Below are positions 1-60,749 of a stretch of DNA of 64,000 nt, in pieces (position 1 is the stretch's first letter; each line of letters opens with the position of its first letter). The stretch is from Ampullaceana balthica (Eukaryota; Mollusca; Gastropoda; Lymnaeidae), in contig CALYLW010000563.1 in assembly GCA_944989445.1 (NCBI GenBank), positions 260,501-324,500 on the forward strand. The letters are read 5' to 3'. Made by a program: the position numbers and the translations under genes. A model generated the notes under the pieces. It made no database searches and was not told where the DNA came from. It saw nothing but the letters and a program-made list of their open reading frames with translations.

Positions 1-49427
<49,427 letters not shown>

Positions 49428-52400
49428 CATTTGTCTGGGGAGTAACTTCCCTTGCCCTCAATGGAGACTGCAGCCTATCCTAACATATCAAGGGGAGGCA
49501 AACTGTGCCGTAGTGGTCCCTGATTTTAAGCTGGATTACATAAAAGAGAGGCCAACTATGCCCTACTGGTCCTTGATTGAAAAGTTGGATTACATGATGT
49601 GTCAGGATTATTTGACCTCTGGCTGGACTTGTCATTGAACACTTCCTGGGGGGTTGAAATATGTCATCATGGTCATTCATTACTTGTGTCCTCATGTGTG
49701 CTGACCAGTGTTTAGATCTCAGCTGAAAGACTATTCATGGCTAACAACATTGGTGGTTTATGGCAAATGGTCAACAGGGTGTGATGGCATGTGTTCTGTG
49801 GTGACCATCAATATCATTCTACCAGGTGTGATGGCATGTGTTCTGTTGTGACCATCAATATCATTCCACCAGGTGTGATGACATGTGTTCTGTGGTGACC
49901 ATCAATATCTTTCTACCAGGAGGAACTATTTACTTAAGGATACTTCTTTAAGTAAATTTGGCTTGGAATTTCTACATAACAAAGCAAAAAAATTAATTTT
50001 TCATTTTCTTCTTCTTCAAACTGATATGGGGGATAACTCCAGACAAGTAACCATGACAGCCAACTCCAAATGTTTGTGAAAATAGTTACCTCCCTGTGAT
50101 AGATGGTCGTCCTGACAAGTTAGTCCAGCCAAAACTAACATATTTTCCAAGTGTTGTTGACATCAACTTCGCCAGCCAGTCGTAGGATACATATCAGACA
50201 CACTCAACTGGGGGAGGGGAGGCACGGAACACTGCACGACATGTTAGCATCCACACAAACATGTTGGATTTGTTGAATAGCCGAAATCTTGTTGAATTAT
50301 TTTTTACTGGCCATATTTATTATATGAGCAACTTACCATTGAAATATATGCCTAGGAAATTTTAAGAGAAACTTTCAATTCAGTAGTCTCAAATTTGCTG
50401 TTCTTTTGTTTTTGCTGGTTTTTTGTTTTTTTTTGGTCTGTCTTTTCTTCCATGAACTGGTCTAGTTTGACCAGGTTTACATTGGCAGTGTATCTATGAG
50501 GGAAGTGAGTCTGACTTGTGTGGATGGTTTTTCATCTGGACATCAACTAATGTATTTTTGTGCCTTGTCCACCCACCCTGTCAATCATGATGCTCTGACA
50601 AGCTCAGACAGTACTGACCAAAAATGGCAACATTGTATATTCAATCACTGCTATATCTGTGTTATTAACTGCTGTCCAATCTATTTTTTTCTCTTCGTCA
50701 GAGTTTTATCAATTGTTGTTTTAAAATATGTATTCCATGCAGATCAAGTCTTTTTAATTTTTCCTTCATATTCTTGTAGTTTGTTTCAAGTGGTCACAAA
50801 TAAGATTAATTCAAACTAAGAAAAAGATAATTTTGTAAGGATAATTTTTAAAATATCAACTTTCCAAATGTTAGACCTGATGTTACATTGGAATGTTAGA
50901 CCTGATGTTGCATTGGAATGTTTTCATGGCACTTTGTTTTAACCTTGACAAAATGGCATTGTTATAATCTTGTTGTGACTGTGCTGGGAATGGCTGCTGA
51001 AAAGATTGTTGTTACCTTATACTGAAGTCTTTCCAAGTTTGAGATTCAGTTAGTTTGGCTGAGTAAACATCTACACAGTGGGTTTGGCTGAGTAAACATC
51101 TACACAGGTTGGGTGGGGGGGGGGTGAAGAAATCTTCTAAATCATCTAAAAAATTCAGTGAGACCCACTCAGCTCAACATGACCCACTCAGCTCAACATG
51201 ACCCACCCAGACCAATATTTCCAGTGCTGATCTGTACAACAGAAATATAAGAAGTTGAATCTCTGGGCTACACACAATCAGCCAAACATGTAGTCATCTA
51301 ACATTGTGATTTCTGTCAGCTGTGCTAAATCCTTTCTTGTATTTACAGTAATAGTGTTTTGTACAATTGGACACTTCTTGGACAGTTCACTTTATTTTCT
51401 TAAATTCCCAATTAAATTTAACTTGTTTCAATTTGCGTACATTACATACATAGTAAATGTAACTTAATTTTATTGTCTCAAATAGGTTACTTTCTTTAAA
51501 ATGTGGAATTTTCTAGAAATCTCATTTTTTTATATTCAGAGAATCAGCTGGACTGTGAAACCAAACTTTTTACTGCTATATATGCTTTGGTCTTGTGTTA
51601 TTTTTTGTTTAATTTATATTTCATTATTTTTCTGTTTTGTTTCAATGATTAATTTATTTTTCATTGTTCCATTACATTTACATGCCTAAATTTTGCATCT
51701 ACTGAAAACTGTTCAAAGTTGTTGTCCCACGAAGTGAATATGTGCCATATAAGAGCAGTGTAACCCAATGTCCAATGTAGCTATCCCATTGGAGCCTTAC
51801 ACTTGACTAGATACCACAGCTCATCACAAATACTTCACATTTATTATATATCATTTATATAAACACTGTTTTAAAACAAATATATCTATTTTGTAGACTT
51901 GTACCAAATAGTTTACCTTTGCAATGAAAATTTGGAGAAACCAAATATTACACATGTAGGTTATTGAGTGTGTGTGTGTGTTAATTTAAAAGAAGTGTTA
52001 TTTCCTTGACATTACCAATTTGCTAATTTTAAATTGTACAAAATGTTAATCTTGTTAAATGAAAATTTTAAAACAGGAGTCCAGTTGACCGGGGCACTTT
52101 TTTTTAATGGACCAAAATAATGTGGTATCCAAAAGGGTCAGATGTGGCTAAAGTCATTATTCCCTGTATCTGTAATATCTTTTCTGTCAATTTTGATTTT
52201 TAATGTATGGATGTTTATCAATAATTTTATTTTGTCAAAAAGTCTGTAGGTTAATTTTGAAGCATCTATCATTTAAAGATGTGTGCATTTCTTTTTAGTA
52301 AATTTATGTGATTCTATCCTTAATATTAATAGCACAGCTGATTGTATGGATGTTTCAAGTCAGATTATTTACAAGGATTTCTTATCTTAATGTATGCTTG

Positions 52401-53040
52401 ATAGTTTAAACATGTTACAGATGACTGGAGATATCTTTATCAAAGTCAATGTCTTTAATTGGGAATTGAACTATTGGTGAATGGGGTGTTCTGACTCCTT
52501 GGTGAATGTGGTGTTATGACTCCTTGGTGAATGGGGTGTTCTGACTCCTTGGTGAATGTGGTGTTAACTCCTTGGTGAATTTGTCAGTTTGCAGATTATA
52601 TGTACATTATATAGTAAGCGGAGTGAATGTTATTGTCCGATGTTGTGTCAAGTGAGTGAATGTTATAGGCCATTGTCTGATGTTGTGTCAAGTGAGTGAA
52701 TGTTATAGGCCATTGTCTGATGTTGTGTCAAGTGAGTGAATGTTATAGGCCATTGTCTGATGTTGTGTCAAGTGAGTGAATGTTATGGGTCATTGTCTGA
52801 TATTTTGTGGCGTGAGTGATCAGTGAATAAAGTGGCATGTGTACATTCAAGTTAGTGGCTTGTTTACAGTGTGAATTTTGTGATGGTTATGGAGAATGAA
52901 AAGAATAAATGTGAAACAAATTAGCTTCAACTCTTGAAGATATCTCATGTGTTAAACATATTTTATGTTAACAGACTAAATTTTTTGTACCATTTGTGTT
53001 GAAAATATGAGCCAATAAAACCAAATATGTTTTTTTCATA
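49428..53040 (+). other. PIK3R1-like: probable 3' UTR of the p85 gene
   Basis: No further coding or splice signals fit. Candidate poly(A) signals AATAAA lie at 52,826-52,831, 52,904-52,909 and 53,014-53,019. The stretch holds short tandem repeats: about 47 bp x3 (49,771-49,925, core GTGATGGCATGTGTTCTG), 19 bp x2-3 near 51,165, about 25 bp x4 (52,470-52,575, core CTCCTTGGTGAATG) and about 40 bp x4 (52,625-52,800, core GTTGTGTCAAGTGAGTGAAT). UTR extent is inferred, not proven. Confidence 0.5.
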
Positions 53041-53221
53041 TTTAAAGGAGTTAATGTTGATTTTAATCTTGTACATGTAAATCTTTCTTTGTTAGGTAGT
53101 TCATTTAGCAGTGGAGCATTTCAATATCAAAACATAGAGGTGAGGGTCAAGTTCATGACAGAAACATTCCCACACCATGTTAAATATATGCATACCCATC
53201 CCCTTATATTATTTAATTAAG

Positions 53222-53415
53222 CATTTGAAGCAACTACACCCGTTAACACCCCTCAACTACACCCGTTAACACCCCTCAACTACACCCGTTAACACCCCTC
53301 AACTACACCCGTTAACACCCCTCAACTACACCCATTAACACCCCTCAACTACACCCGTTAACACCCCTCAACTACACCCGTTAACACCCCTCAACTACAC
53401 CCGTTAACACCCCTC
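53222..53415 (+). repeat. 24-bp minisatellite, 8 copies
   Basis: Core CAACTACACCCGTTAACACC; one copy has CCATTAAC. Confidence 0.95.
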
Positions 53416-53714
53416 ATCTACACCCCTATTTCATGAACATTTTGAGATTTATCATAGCTTTAAAATTAGAGGAACAGGGGAAAAAATATTGTTTTGGAAT
53501 AACATAACATTTTTTGGCTTTTTAAAGTTTTGTTTCAAGTATCATTACTTTGGTCTACATGATATCTAGAGAAATCAATTTGTTTTATTATAACCGAAGA
53601 AATTTAAACCCCCATACATAATGGTCATGTGACGTTGAGTTACAAAAATTAAGCATAACAATATTTTTTGACTGATATTCACCAAAGAAAACAAGCATCA
53701 CATCCTAGAAATGG

Positions 53715-53865
53715 GCACATTGAACTCACTAGTTGACCACATTGAACTCACTAGTTGACCACATTGAACTCACAAGTTGACCACATTGAACTCACTAGTT
53801 GACCACATTGAACTCACTAGTTGACCACATTGAACTCATTAGTTGACCACAGCGGGCTCACTTGA
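53715..53865 (+). repeat. 23-bp minisatellite, about 6 copies
   Basis: Core CATTGAACTCACTAGTTGAC. Flanking 53,041-53,221, 53,416-53,714 and 53,866-54,116 show nothing else. Confidence 0.93.
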
Positions 53866-54116
53866 CAACCACTAGCAAAATTGTTATAAACGAGAAAGAA
53901 AGACAGGTCAGTAAAAGTACAAATGTCCCAAACTGCCAAGAATGTTGAGAATCTCTTTAGCCAAAGAGTGGCCGTTTGGTCAGCAGTTTACTTTAATGCA
54001 TTTATTTTAATTAATTTTATTTATGAATGAATTAGATTTATACAGTATTTAATTTAACCGACCTTATGAGTCAGTTGATATGGTTCAAAAGAAATAGAGC
54101 TGGTTAAAAAAATTGA

Positions 54117-54392
54117 TTGATAGACGCGCCGCGGACTGAAGTTTTGAACAGATTAGACGCCGCGTCACCAAACACAAACCGTGCTTCAGTAAAAATTGAT
54201 GAACGTTTGAAAATACAAGCAATATTGGGAGGTCAGCCAGACATAGGGATAAACTCATTCCGTGTGCAACAACAAACATACAAAGTCGCGTTCTTCCAGT
54301 CTGAAAATCAGGCGTGGTATGGGTTGCCTGGTCAAAGCTGGAAAACCAACATATTATCAACATTTAAAACTCTAATCAAAATGCAAGTCTAG
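54117..54392 (+). other. unrecognised open frame, 91 codons
   Basis: A non-repetitive open frame (MIDAPRTEVLNRLDAASPNT...) with no family I recognise. Its last bases, TTAAAACTCTAAT...ATGCA, recur in similar form at 55,447-55,471 next to LINE fragments, so it is more likely part of a repeat than a host gene. Confidence 0.2.
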
Positions 54393-54969
54393 ACTTAAAA
54401 TATGGATAAACGTAGTACACAATAATTCTCCGTTCAGAATGAATGTTTGAATTATAAATCATTATAGATTTAATTAATTAATTAATTTTTTTTTAAAATA
54501 ATCTTGCTTTACCACGGAACTTGAACTGAACCCTTACAATTAAAATAATAATAATAAATAGATAATTTATATTGAGAAACTAGGCTCACAGCACTTTGCA
54601 TAAAAATAATAACATACTTTTAAGTAACAATGCATTCAATAAACATTCATATCCTAGCAACCACATAATGATAGTACAGTACGGTACACATAAGCTACGT
54701 TTATCGTTAAAAGAAATTATATTTCATTAATTGTGAAATTTAAGTATTAGGTTTGAAGAGATTTGTCTTTAGTGCAGTCTTGAATGCTTTAGTTGTTGGA
54801 ATAACGCGAATATGTAGAGAATTTCATTGTTTTGCAGCACAATAAGAGAAAGACCTTTCGCTTAATGTTTTAGCGCGTGTCTTGGAAAAGAGAATACGTG
54901 TGTCTGCAGAAGAGCGTAGCTGACGAGTGGGTGAGTTGAGCTTTCTCGTCCATGAGGGGCATCCACCGA
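54393..54969 (+). other. interspersed-repeat-like AT-rich stretch
   Basis: Contains TAATAATAATAATAA and a segment (54,770-54,900) with decayed protein-like character typical of dispersed invertebrate repeats. No clear boundaries. Confidence 0.35.
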
Positions 54970-55110
54970 TCATCGTCGGCGTCTGCGATTCCTCCAAGGG
55001 CATATGCCACCTACTAGAGACCTCCAGGAATCCCTATCCTGGGCCAGCCTCTCCTGCATCTTCCGGCCATGGCCAATTCTCTTGATGTCTGCCTCCAATT
55101 CTCGATGCCA
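54970..55110 (-). pseudogene. LINE ORF2 C-terminal fragment
   Basis: The minus strand reads 46 residues then stop: WHRELEADIKRIG, then QERLAQDRDSWRSLVGGICP and a basic end. The A-x-DR-x-x-WR-x-L-V pattern is characteristic of the C-terminus of non-LTR retrotransposon ORF2 proteins. The reverse transcriptase core is absent. Confidence 0.7.
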
Positions 55111-55115
55111 AGTGT

Positions 55116-55445
55116 TTATTGGGCTATTCCTGAAGGTTCCATTTTTTTAGATTTGATAAAGGACCATAAGTTTTTATTGTTATCTTTGGTAATTACATTG
55201 TTTATATATTCATTTTGGAGGTTTCGACTAAGTTTTTGTGTCAAGTGTTTAATCTTTAAGTATTTTTTGTGTATCCTATATGAATAGGTAGCTTTATATT
55301 TCTTAAATAAGTTCTCTTTTTGTTTGCATAGCTTTTTCAATCTAGAATTGAACCAGCATTTGTTAATTTTATTTGATGTTAGTTTTGTTGGAAAATTCTC
55401 ATCCATTATAGTTTTTAGATTTGTTTTTACTATATCTTTCCAAAT
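55116..55445 (-). pseudogene. LINE ORF2 endonuclease-RT linker fragment
   Basis: The minus strand reads W-K-D-I-V-K-T-N-L, then NKINKCWFNSRLKKLCKQKE and NNKNLWSFIKSKK, ending in a stop. WFN...L followed by Lys-rich helices and (N/K)-LW-x-(F/Y)-I-K-S-K-K is typical of the segment just before the reverse transcriptase in Jockey/CR1-type LINEs. It lies 5 bp from the C-terminal fragment, in the same orientation. Confidence 0.7.
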
Positions 55446-55493
55446 CTTTAAAACTCTAATAAGAATGCAGGACTAAACACAAACCATAGATAA

Positions 55494-57366
55494 GGGGCCG
55501 TCCATAAATGACGTCACGCGATTTTTGCCGATTTTCGACCCCCTCCCTCCCCCTCGTCACGCGTCGTCACAAAAACTTAGACCCCCCCCTCTAAAAATAC
55601 GTCACAAAACTTTGACCCTCCCCCCCCACACTTTATTTTCTATTTGAAAATAAGTATGTTTCAAATCACTTTTATTGTTTTTTAAGTATTTATTATTTAT
55701 TTAGTGAAGATCTACATTGTAATATCGTAATCCCGCGTGAAGCATTTTTTAAAAACGTTTAACTGGCCTCCAGAAAACGAACTGTGTTAACATCCTTAGA
55801 TTATAATTTATTTTAATGCATACAAATTAAACATTGACTATTAATCATCACGGTTAACGTCTTTGTTTAGAAAAAAAATATTTTAAAATAACATTTTTAA
55901 AATGTATTTGTAAAATAAATCCCTAAATTGACTGACGGGCATCCCGTAAGAAAGAGGTCGGCGAACAGAGGTAAATAACCTCATCTGGGGTCAAAAAGGG
56001 AATTCTTGGGGGAAATGCAGACTCATTTGGGACATATAACATCCACTACAATCCACTAGATATATTAAAATACGCCATGTGTACGTGTACGCTTGGAACA
56101 TATGCCCATTATTGAACCGGTTCCTTCCAGAAAATGCATTTTTGTAAAATTTGACAACTATGTAGATTTCTTACCTACGTACTATACGAAGACACCCAAA
56201 TCTACCCTACTTTCATTTATGTTGACACGAGTGTCAATAATCTTAATCCACATGATTTGTCTGTGTCACGTATCCCATCTGTAATATTTAAAATTAATGC
56301 CTTAAAAACTGAGCTAAGAAGAAAAGTTGTTTTGTGCTCCTCTCGATTTGGATTGTCAAGAATTTGATGCATTCAATAAAGTTAATGAATACTTGACTAA
56401 TTTTAAATGGGCTCATTTACCATTATATCTAGAACAGTGCTTCTCAAACTTTTTAGTATGGCGAACCGGCAGAAAATTTTGCCATTGCACCAAAGACCGG
56501 TGCACTATTTTCCCTGCACTGACAATTTTGTTGTCCTTTTTTTAAGAACATTTGCGGACCGGCAGCGGATGGCCCACGGACCGGTACCGGTCCGCGGACC
56601 ACCACTTTGAGAAGCACTGATCTAGAAGACTAGAATGGCCAGGGGCTTTTGACAAAAAACCAATGGAACAATTATATCAAACTTAAAACGTTTTTAATTC
56701 TATCAAATAGGTTCCTTCCCCCCTCACCTTTTAAAGAAAAAGGATATTCCGTGTCGTTTTGACTTAAAATATCTGCACATAATCCTATTCAGATCATTTT
56801 TAGACACTTGTCATGCTTGTAAAACTCACCAGTAGCATTTTCGGCTTACGACGCTGCCCCAAATCCCCGAGTCATGTGAGCAGAACCTAGAGTCTGGGGG
56901 TGGGGTGGGGGGGTGGGGTAACGCACACATAAACTTGTCTATTTTGGGTTAACGGGCAAAAAAGTTCATGAGAGAACCAAACGGAGCTGCGGTTACATCA
57001 CAAATGCTTTGATGTCAACATCAAACGACGCAGTGTAACAATTTCATATGTTATCTTGTGAATTCTCAAACTTAAGGATTATAATTAGATTTAATTTTCA
57101 TGTCTTGATAGCTTACGCCAACCAGCGTCTGATGGCCTACCGACCGGCACAATGAGAAGCACTGATTTATTAAAAAATTTAAAAACAATTTAAAGTCATT
57201 AAATAAATTGTAAGCGACCAAATATTTCAGTGGAAGTTATATTTAAAGTTACCCTTTTGATGTGACGTCACTCTTCTTCATACCCCCTCCCTCCCCCTCG
57301 TCACGCATCGTCATAAAAGTGTGACCCCCCTCCCCCAGGTGCGTGACGTCATTTATGGACGGCCCC
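55494..57366. mobile_element. PIF/Harbinger-type non-autonomous element, 1.9 kb
   Basis: The ends GGGGCCGTCCATAAATGACG and CGTCATTTATGGACGGCCCC are perfect inverted repeats, with TAA on both sides (55,491-55,493 and 57,367-57,369). Subterminal CCCCCTCCCTCCCCCTCGTC blocks occur near both ends in the same orientation. No transposase recognised. A 185-bp hAT MITE is nested inside. Confidence 0.8.
56435..56619. mobile_element. hAT-type MITE nested in the Harbinger-type element
   Basis: The ends CAGTGCTTCTCAAACTTTTT and CACTTTGAGAAGCACTG are inverted repeats with a perfect 8-bp duplication ATCTAGAA (56,427-56,434 and 56,620-56,627). Interior GACCGG-rich. A second GAGAAGCACTG end with GACCGGCAC lies at about 57,145-57,164 without an obvious partner. 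Confidence 0.88.
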
Positions 57367-57369
57367 TAA

Positions 57370-57903
57370 GCGTAGGATGCAATAATCTTCTGTATAGAAG
57401 GAGCGTCTGAAACAGATAAGATAAGATAAATAATCAATACGAGCTAGAACAAGAGCACAGACTAGAATTTTACCTGTACTTAGTATTGAAGTAGTGGCGG
57501 AATGTAATTTATTTTATTTGTTTCATTTTGTGTGCATATTGCATAATGACATATTCCATAGGGTTAGTATTAATTGGTGTAAATGGTGCGCATGCGTGAC
57601 TGTGTGAATTCAATATTGCTGGACAATATTCCCACAGCTGTGTGAATAATCACTCCGTTAAAATATAGTAATAGTAATAGTGTCATTCTTGGCATATTTG
57701 TCAGGTGTGAATATTCAACACCAGCAATGAATCGTACAGCCTTTTAAAAAATGTCTTTTCATTTTAAAAAATTAATTTAACCCTTACATCATCAGAATCT
57801 ATGAAAATAAACTCGTAGAGGCGATTACAATTAAAAGAAAACCAATTCCTACGCCTACGTAAGAGCTGAAAAAAAGGTATTACGGCGTACGGTATTAAAA
57901 GAA
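57370..57903 (+). other. spacer between two transposons
   Basis: AT-rich, no coding signal. It ends with the left target copy TTAAAAGAA of the next element. Confidence 0.5.
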
Positions 57904-59137
57904 CGGAGTGGTTATCCCCAGAATTCTGCGAATAATTTTCAACGTTATCCCCAGAATTCTGCGAATAACGTTGAACGTTATCCCCAGAATTCTGTGGTTA
58001 TAGAGACCCAGTTTAAAAAGCCAAAAATTCAATATTTCTTCGTGGCCGCATGGTAGAGTGAAGGACAGTTGACGTTGTGGTACAGGATTCGATTTTCGCT
58101 AGTGAAATAATTTTTAAAAAAAATTTTTTTGTACATGGTTCGATTTTTAGATTGGGAATCTTTTTAATTATTTTTTTTTCTATTTTAAATCTTTTGTTAT
58201 TGCATAATATTTAAATGATTCACGTTCATCCCACTGCGACGCGACCTTTGTAGCGGCGCAATTGAATATAGGCCCTACTGCCTACTTCCAATATTGCTAA
58301 CACTAATACTAATAGTAGTACTGCTAATAATAGTACTAATACCCTATCCTATATTATAAATAAATATATTGTCCTATATTCTCCAATAATACGTCATGGA
58401 CTGTAAAAAAAAACTATATTACTGCAGGACTGGTCTAAAGGAATTGGTTATTGGAGGCCCTTGGCCTTGGCGAAGTGAATTTGGTGGCCCTAAATAAAAT
58501 GTAATAGAAAAATAAAAGAATAAATATAGAAAAATTCTTGTGCGAGGCCCCCATTAATCATAATTAGTGATAATAATGATTGAAACTAATCGGAGGCCTT
58601 AGCCCTAGGCCTAGGCGGCTGCCTAGTTTGCCTATGCCTAAGCCTTACTAAGTCAAGTCTAAGGCTAAAGCCAAAGCCTACATTACTATCACTACTACTA
58701 ATAATATTAATAATAGTACCAATAGTGGCAATAGCCAATCCTATAATATATGTATATATATATATATGATAAATATATTTGCCTATATCATATATCCAAA
58801 ACGCAATGGCAATGGACTATACTGTACTTAGAGCTAGCTAAAAATTGCTCAGGGCACTGAACAGATTCTAAAATTGTCTAATTGTCTAAAATATAATTGT
58901 AAACTTAAAATCAATATGAAAAACAATAAGGCTGGTACTGTTTTCTTATTCAGGTCAGATATAATTATTAGAAATCAACGTGAATTTACTTAATATACAT
59001 GATATAATGATAAATAATGTTCAAAATTAACTTTGAGAATAGTTCACTGAATTCTCCCGTCAACGTCGAGAGTCATTCACAGAATTCTGGGGATAACGTT
59101 CAACGTTATTCGCAGAATTCTGGGGATAACGCTTTCC
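57904..59137. mobile_element. MULE-like non-autonomous element with composite terminal repeats
   Basis: Flanked by a perfect 9-bp duplication TTAAAAGAA (57,895-57,903 and 59,138-59,146), the length typical of Mutator-like elements. The ends hold two to three copies of GTTATCCCCAGAATTCTG joined by CGAATAAC-TTGAAC spacers, and their inverse (CAGAATTCTGGGGATAAC) near 59,075-59,130. The interior is AT-rich with a faint tRNA-like A-box near 58,045 and no transposase. Confidence 0.7.
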
Positions 59138-60496
59138 TTAAAAGAATGTGTATAAAATTATTAAAATTAAACATGATTACACCTGTTTTATCACGGCTGA
59201 GTAGGGGATAATTAACACATTAAAAAATTGGACTAACATATTTTTAAAGTAATTAATAAATTATACACCCATTGAATATTGAAAGACATTTATTTAGCAG
59301 GGGGAAAAAAGCAAATAAACATGCAGTAAAGTAAAGTGAAGCTAAACAGACGACCGTAACTTCGCGGAGTGGAAAAGATGGCGCTGCGAAACGGGAGCGG
59401 ACGTTTGTACTCCCGTCATTTCCAATAATAATATTATACCCGTCGTTACAAGAAAATTCCTCAACTCAACCTTTTACCAGCTTATTTTCTTTTAATAATA
59501 ATGCATTTTTAAAATAAACACATTTACATGATTTGAAGTAGAATTTAATATTTTGTTTGACCTAATTTTAACCAGGTCTCTCAGTCCTATCCCAAGTCGA
59601 CGAATGGCAATGGCGTATCGAATGTGTGTTAAATTATGACACTCGATCGTTAATTAATTTAGAAAAATTTGTACTGCTTTGATAATAACATTCAAAAAGA
59701 TATAACAAAATTAAACATAAAACTTATGTTAAAAGAAACTACATTTAACAATTTAGGACAATCTCATTCGATAATACTTTCTATCCCACTTAGTAAAGAA
59801 CTAAAACAAATTTGTACATTTTAGCCAACATTTGCGTCGGAATAACAGGGTCCCTTATGTGATTTATTTAACGCTTTAATAAATACTGTACACAAGAAAA
59901 CAGAGATCATAACTAGATCAGAGTATAAATATGTATTTTTTAAATACATAACATTAAAAATGTTTTTACACCGTTTATTGAAAAATAATTTGAGCACTAC
60001 AATCACTACCAGGACGATTCAGTTTGATCCTTGATCGCGAAAAATGGCGACGGAAAACTTATTTTGTGTTAGTTGATAAAAAGTTATGAACGATTATTAA
60101 AATAAAATTGACACTTTTGTTTTGAAGCACTGGGGAATTTTTTATAAGAAAGATCTATATATTGAAATATATACAATTTGCATCTAAAAAAACCTTCTCC
60201 ATGGTGCTGAGCAACATTTTGTACGACCACCCAGAATAGTGAGCGCGCTACTCATGGGGAAAAAAACAAGATTTCTTTAATTTCGTGGATTTAAAAATAG
60301 TTTTATTGATTTGAACATCAAATTGAACATTTCCTTTCAATGATTTGACAGCTGGAACAGTGCTAAGGTGATATAAGAGTAATGTATTTGTATTTCTTAC
60401 AAGGTACGAAGCACAAACACGCTAAAATTAAACCTGTTTTCGAGTTATTGGCGGCGCTTCGAAGTTGGTGTTCTCTTGGACGTCCGCGCGTCAGCG
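59138..60496 (+). other. intergenic stretch upstream of the histone gene
   Basis: Mostly AT-rich. Two short GC-richer spots carry AAGATGGCG (near 59,375) and AAAATGGCG (near 60,040), which resemble YY1-type or start-site motifs but lead to open frames of 10-20 codons only. Near 60,412 CACAAACACG resembles the AAACACA H1-box of histone H1 promoters. Confidence 0.35.
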
Positions 60497-60503
60497 TATA
60501 AAA
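60497..60503 (+). promoter_or_regulatory. TATA box of the linker histone gene
   Basis: TATAAAA in a GC-rich context (CGCGCGTCAGCG before it), 112 bp upstream of the start codon. This places transcription start near 60,528. An H1-box-like ACAAACACG lies about 85 bp upstream. Confidence 0.75.
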
Positions 60504-60614
60504 GCCCTCGCTTTCGTTCACGTAAACATTAGTTGCATTCTCTGGCTTGCTCAACGACGACCATATAAACCTTTGAAAAGCATAATTTAAATAAAAAAAT
60601 AATAATCAAAGAAC

Positions 60615-60749
60615 ATGGAAGAAACAGACGTCGTGGCACCAGCCGCCGCAGTAGCCCCAGCTCAAGCAAAGGGGAGTCCAAAGAAGAAATCAAATAAATC
60701 TAAAAACAAGAAACCAGCAAATCATCCAAAGTATTGTGACATGATCAAG
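60615..60749 (+). CDS. H1-0-like: linker histone exon 1
   Basis: Encodes residues 1-45, [20 protein letters not shown] through a Lys-rich stretch to [10 protein letters not shown], the first helix of the globular domain. Donor AAG|GTGAGA, phase 0. Confidence 0.93.

Noticed and set aside
58030..58110. tRNA gene near TGGCCGCATGGTAGAGTG
   Set aside because: Only A-box-like sequence and a poor B-box (GATTCGATTTTCG); no cloverleaf forms. It lies inside a MULE-like element.
59370..59425. Start of another gene at AAGATGGCGCTG
   Set aside because: The open frame lasts 16 codons and no donor site follows convincingly; kept only as a possible promoter-type motif.
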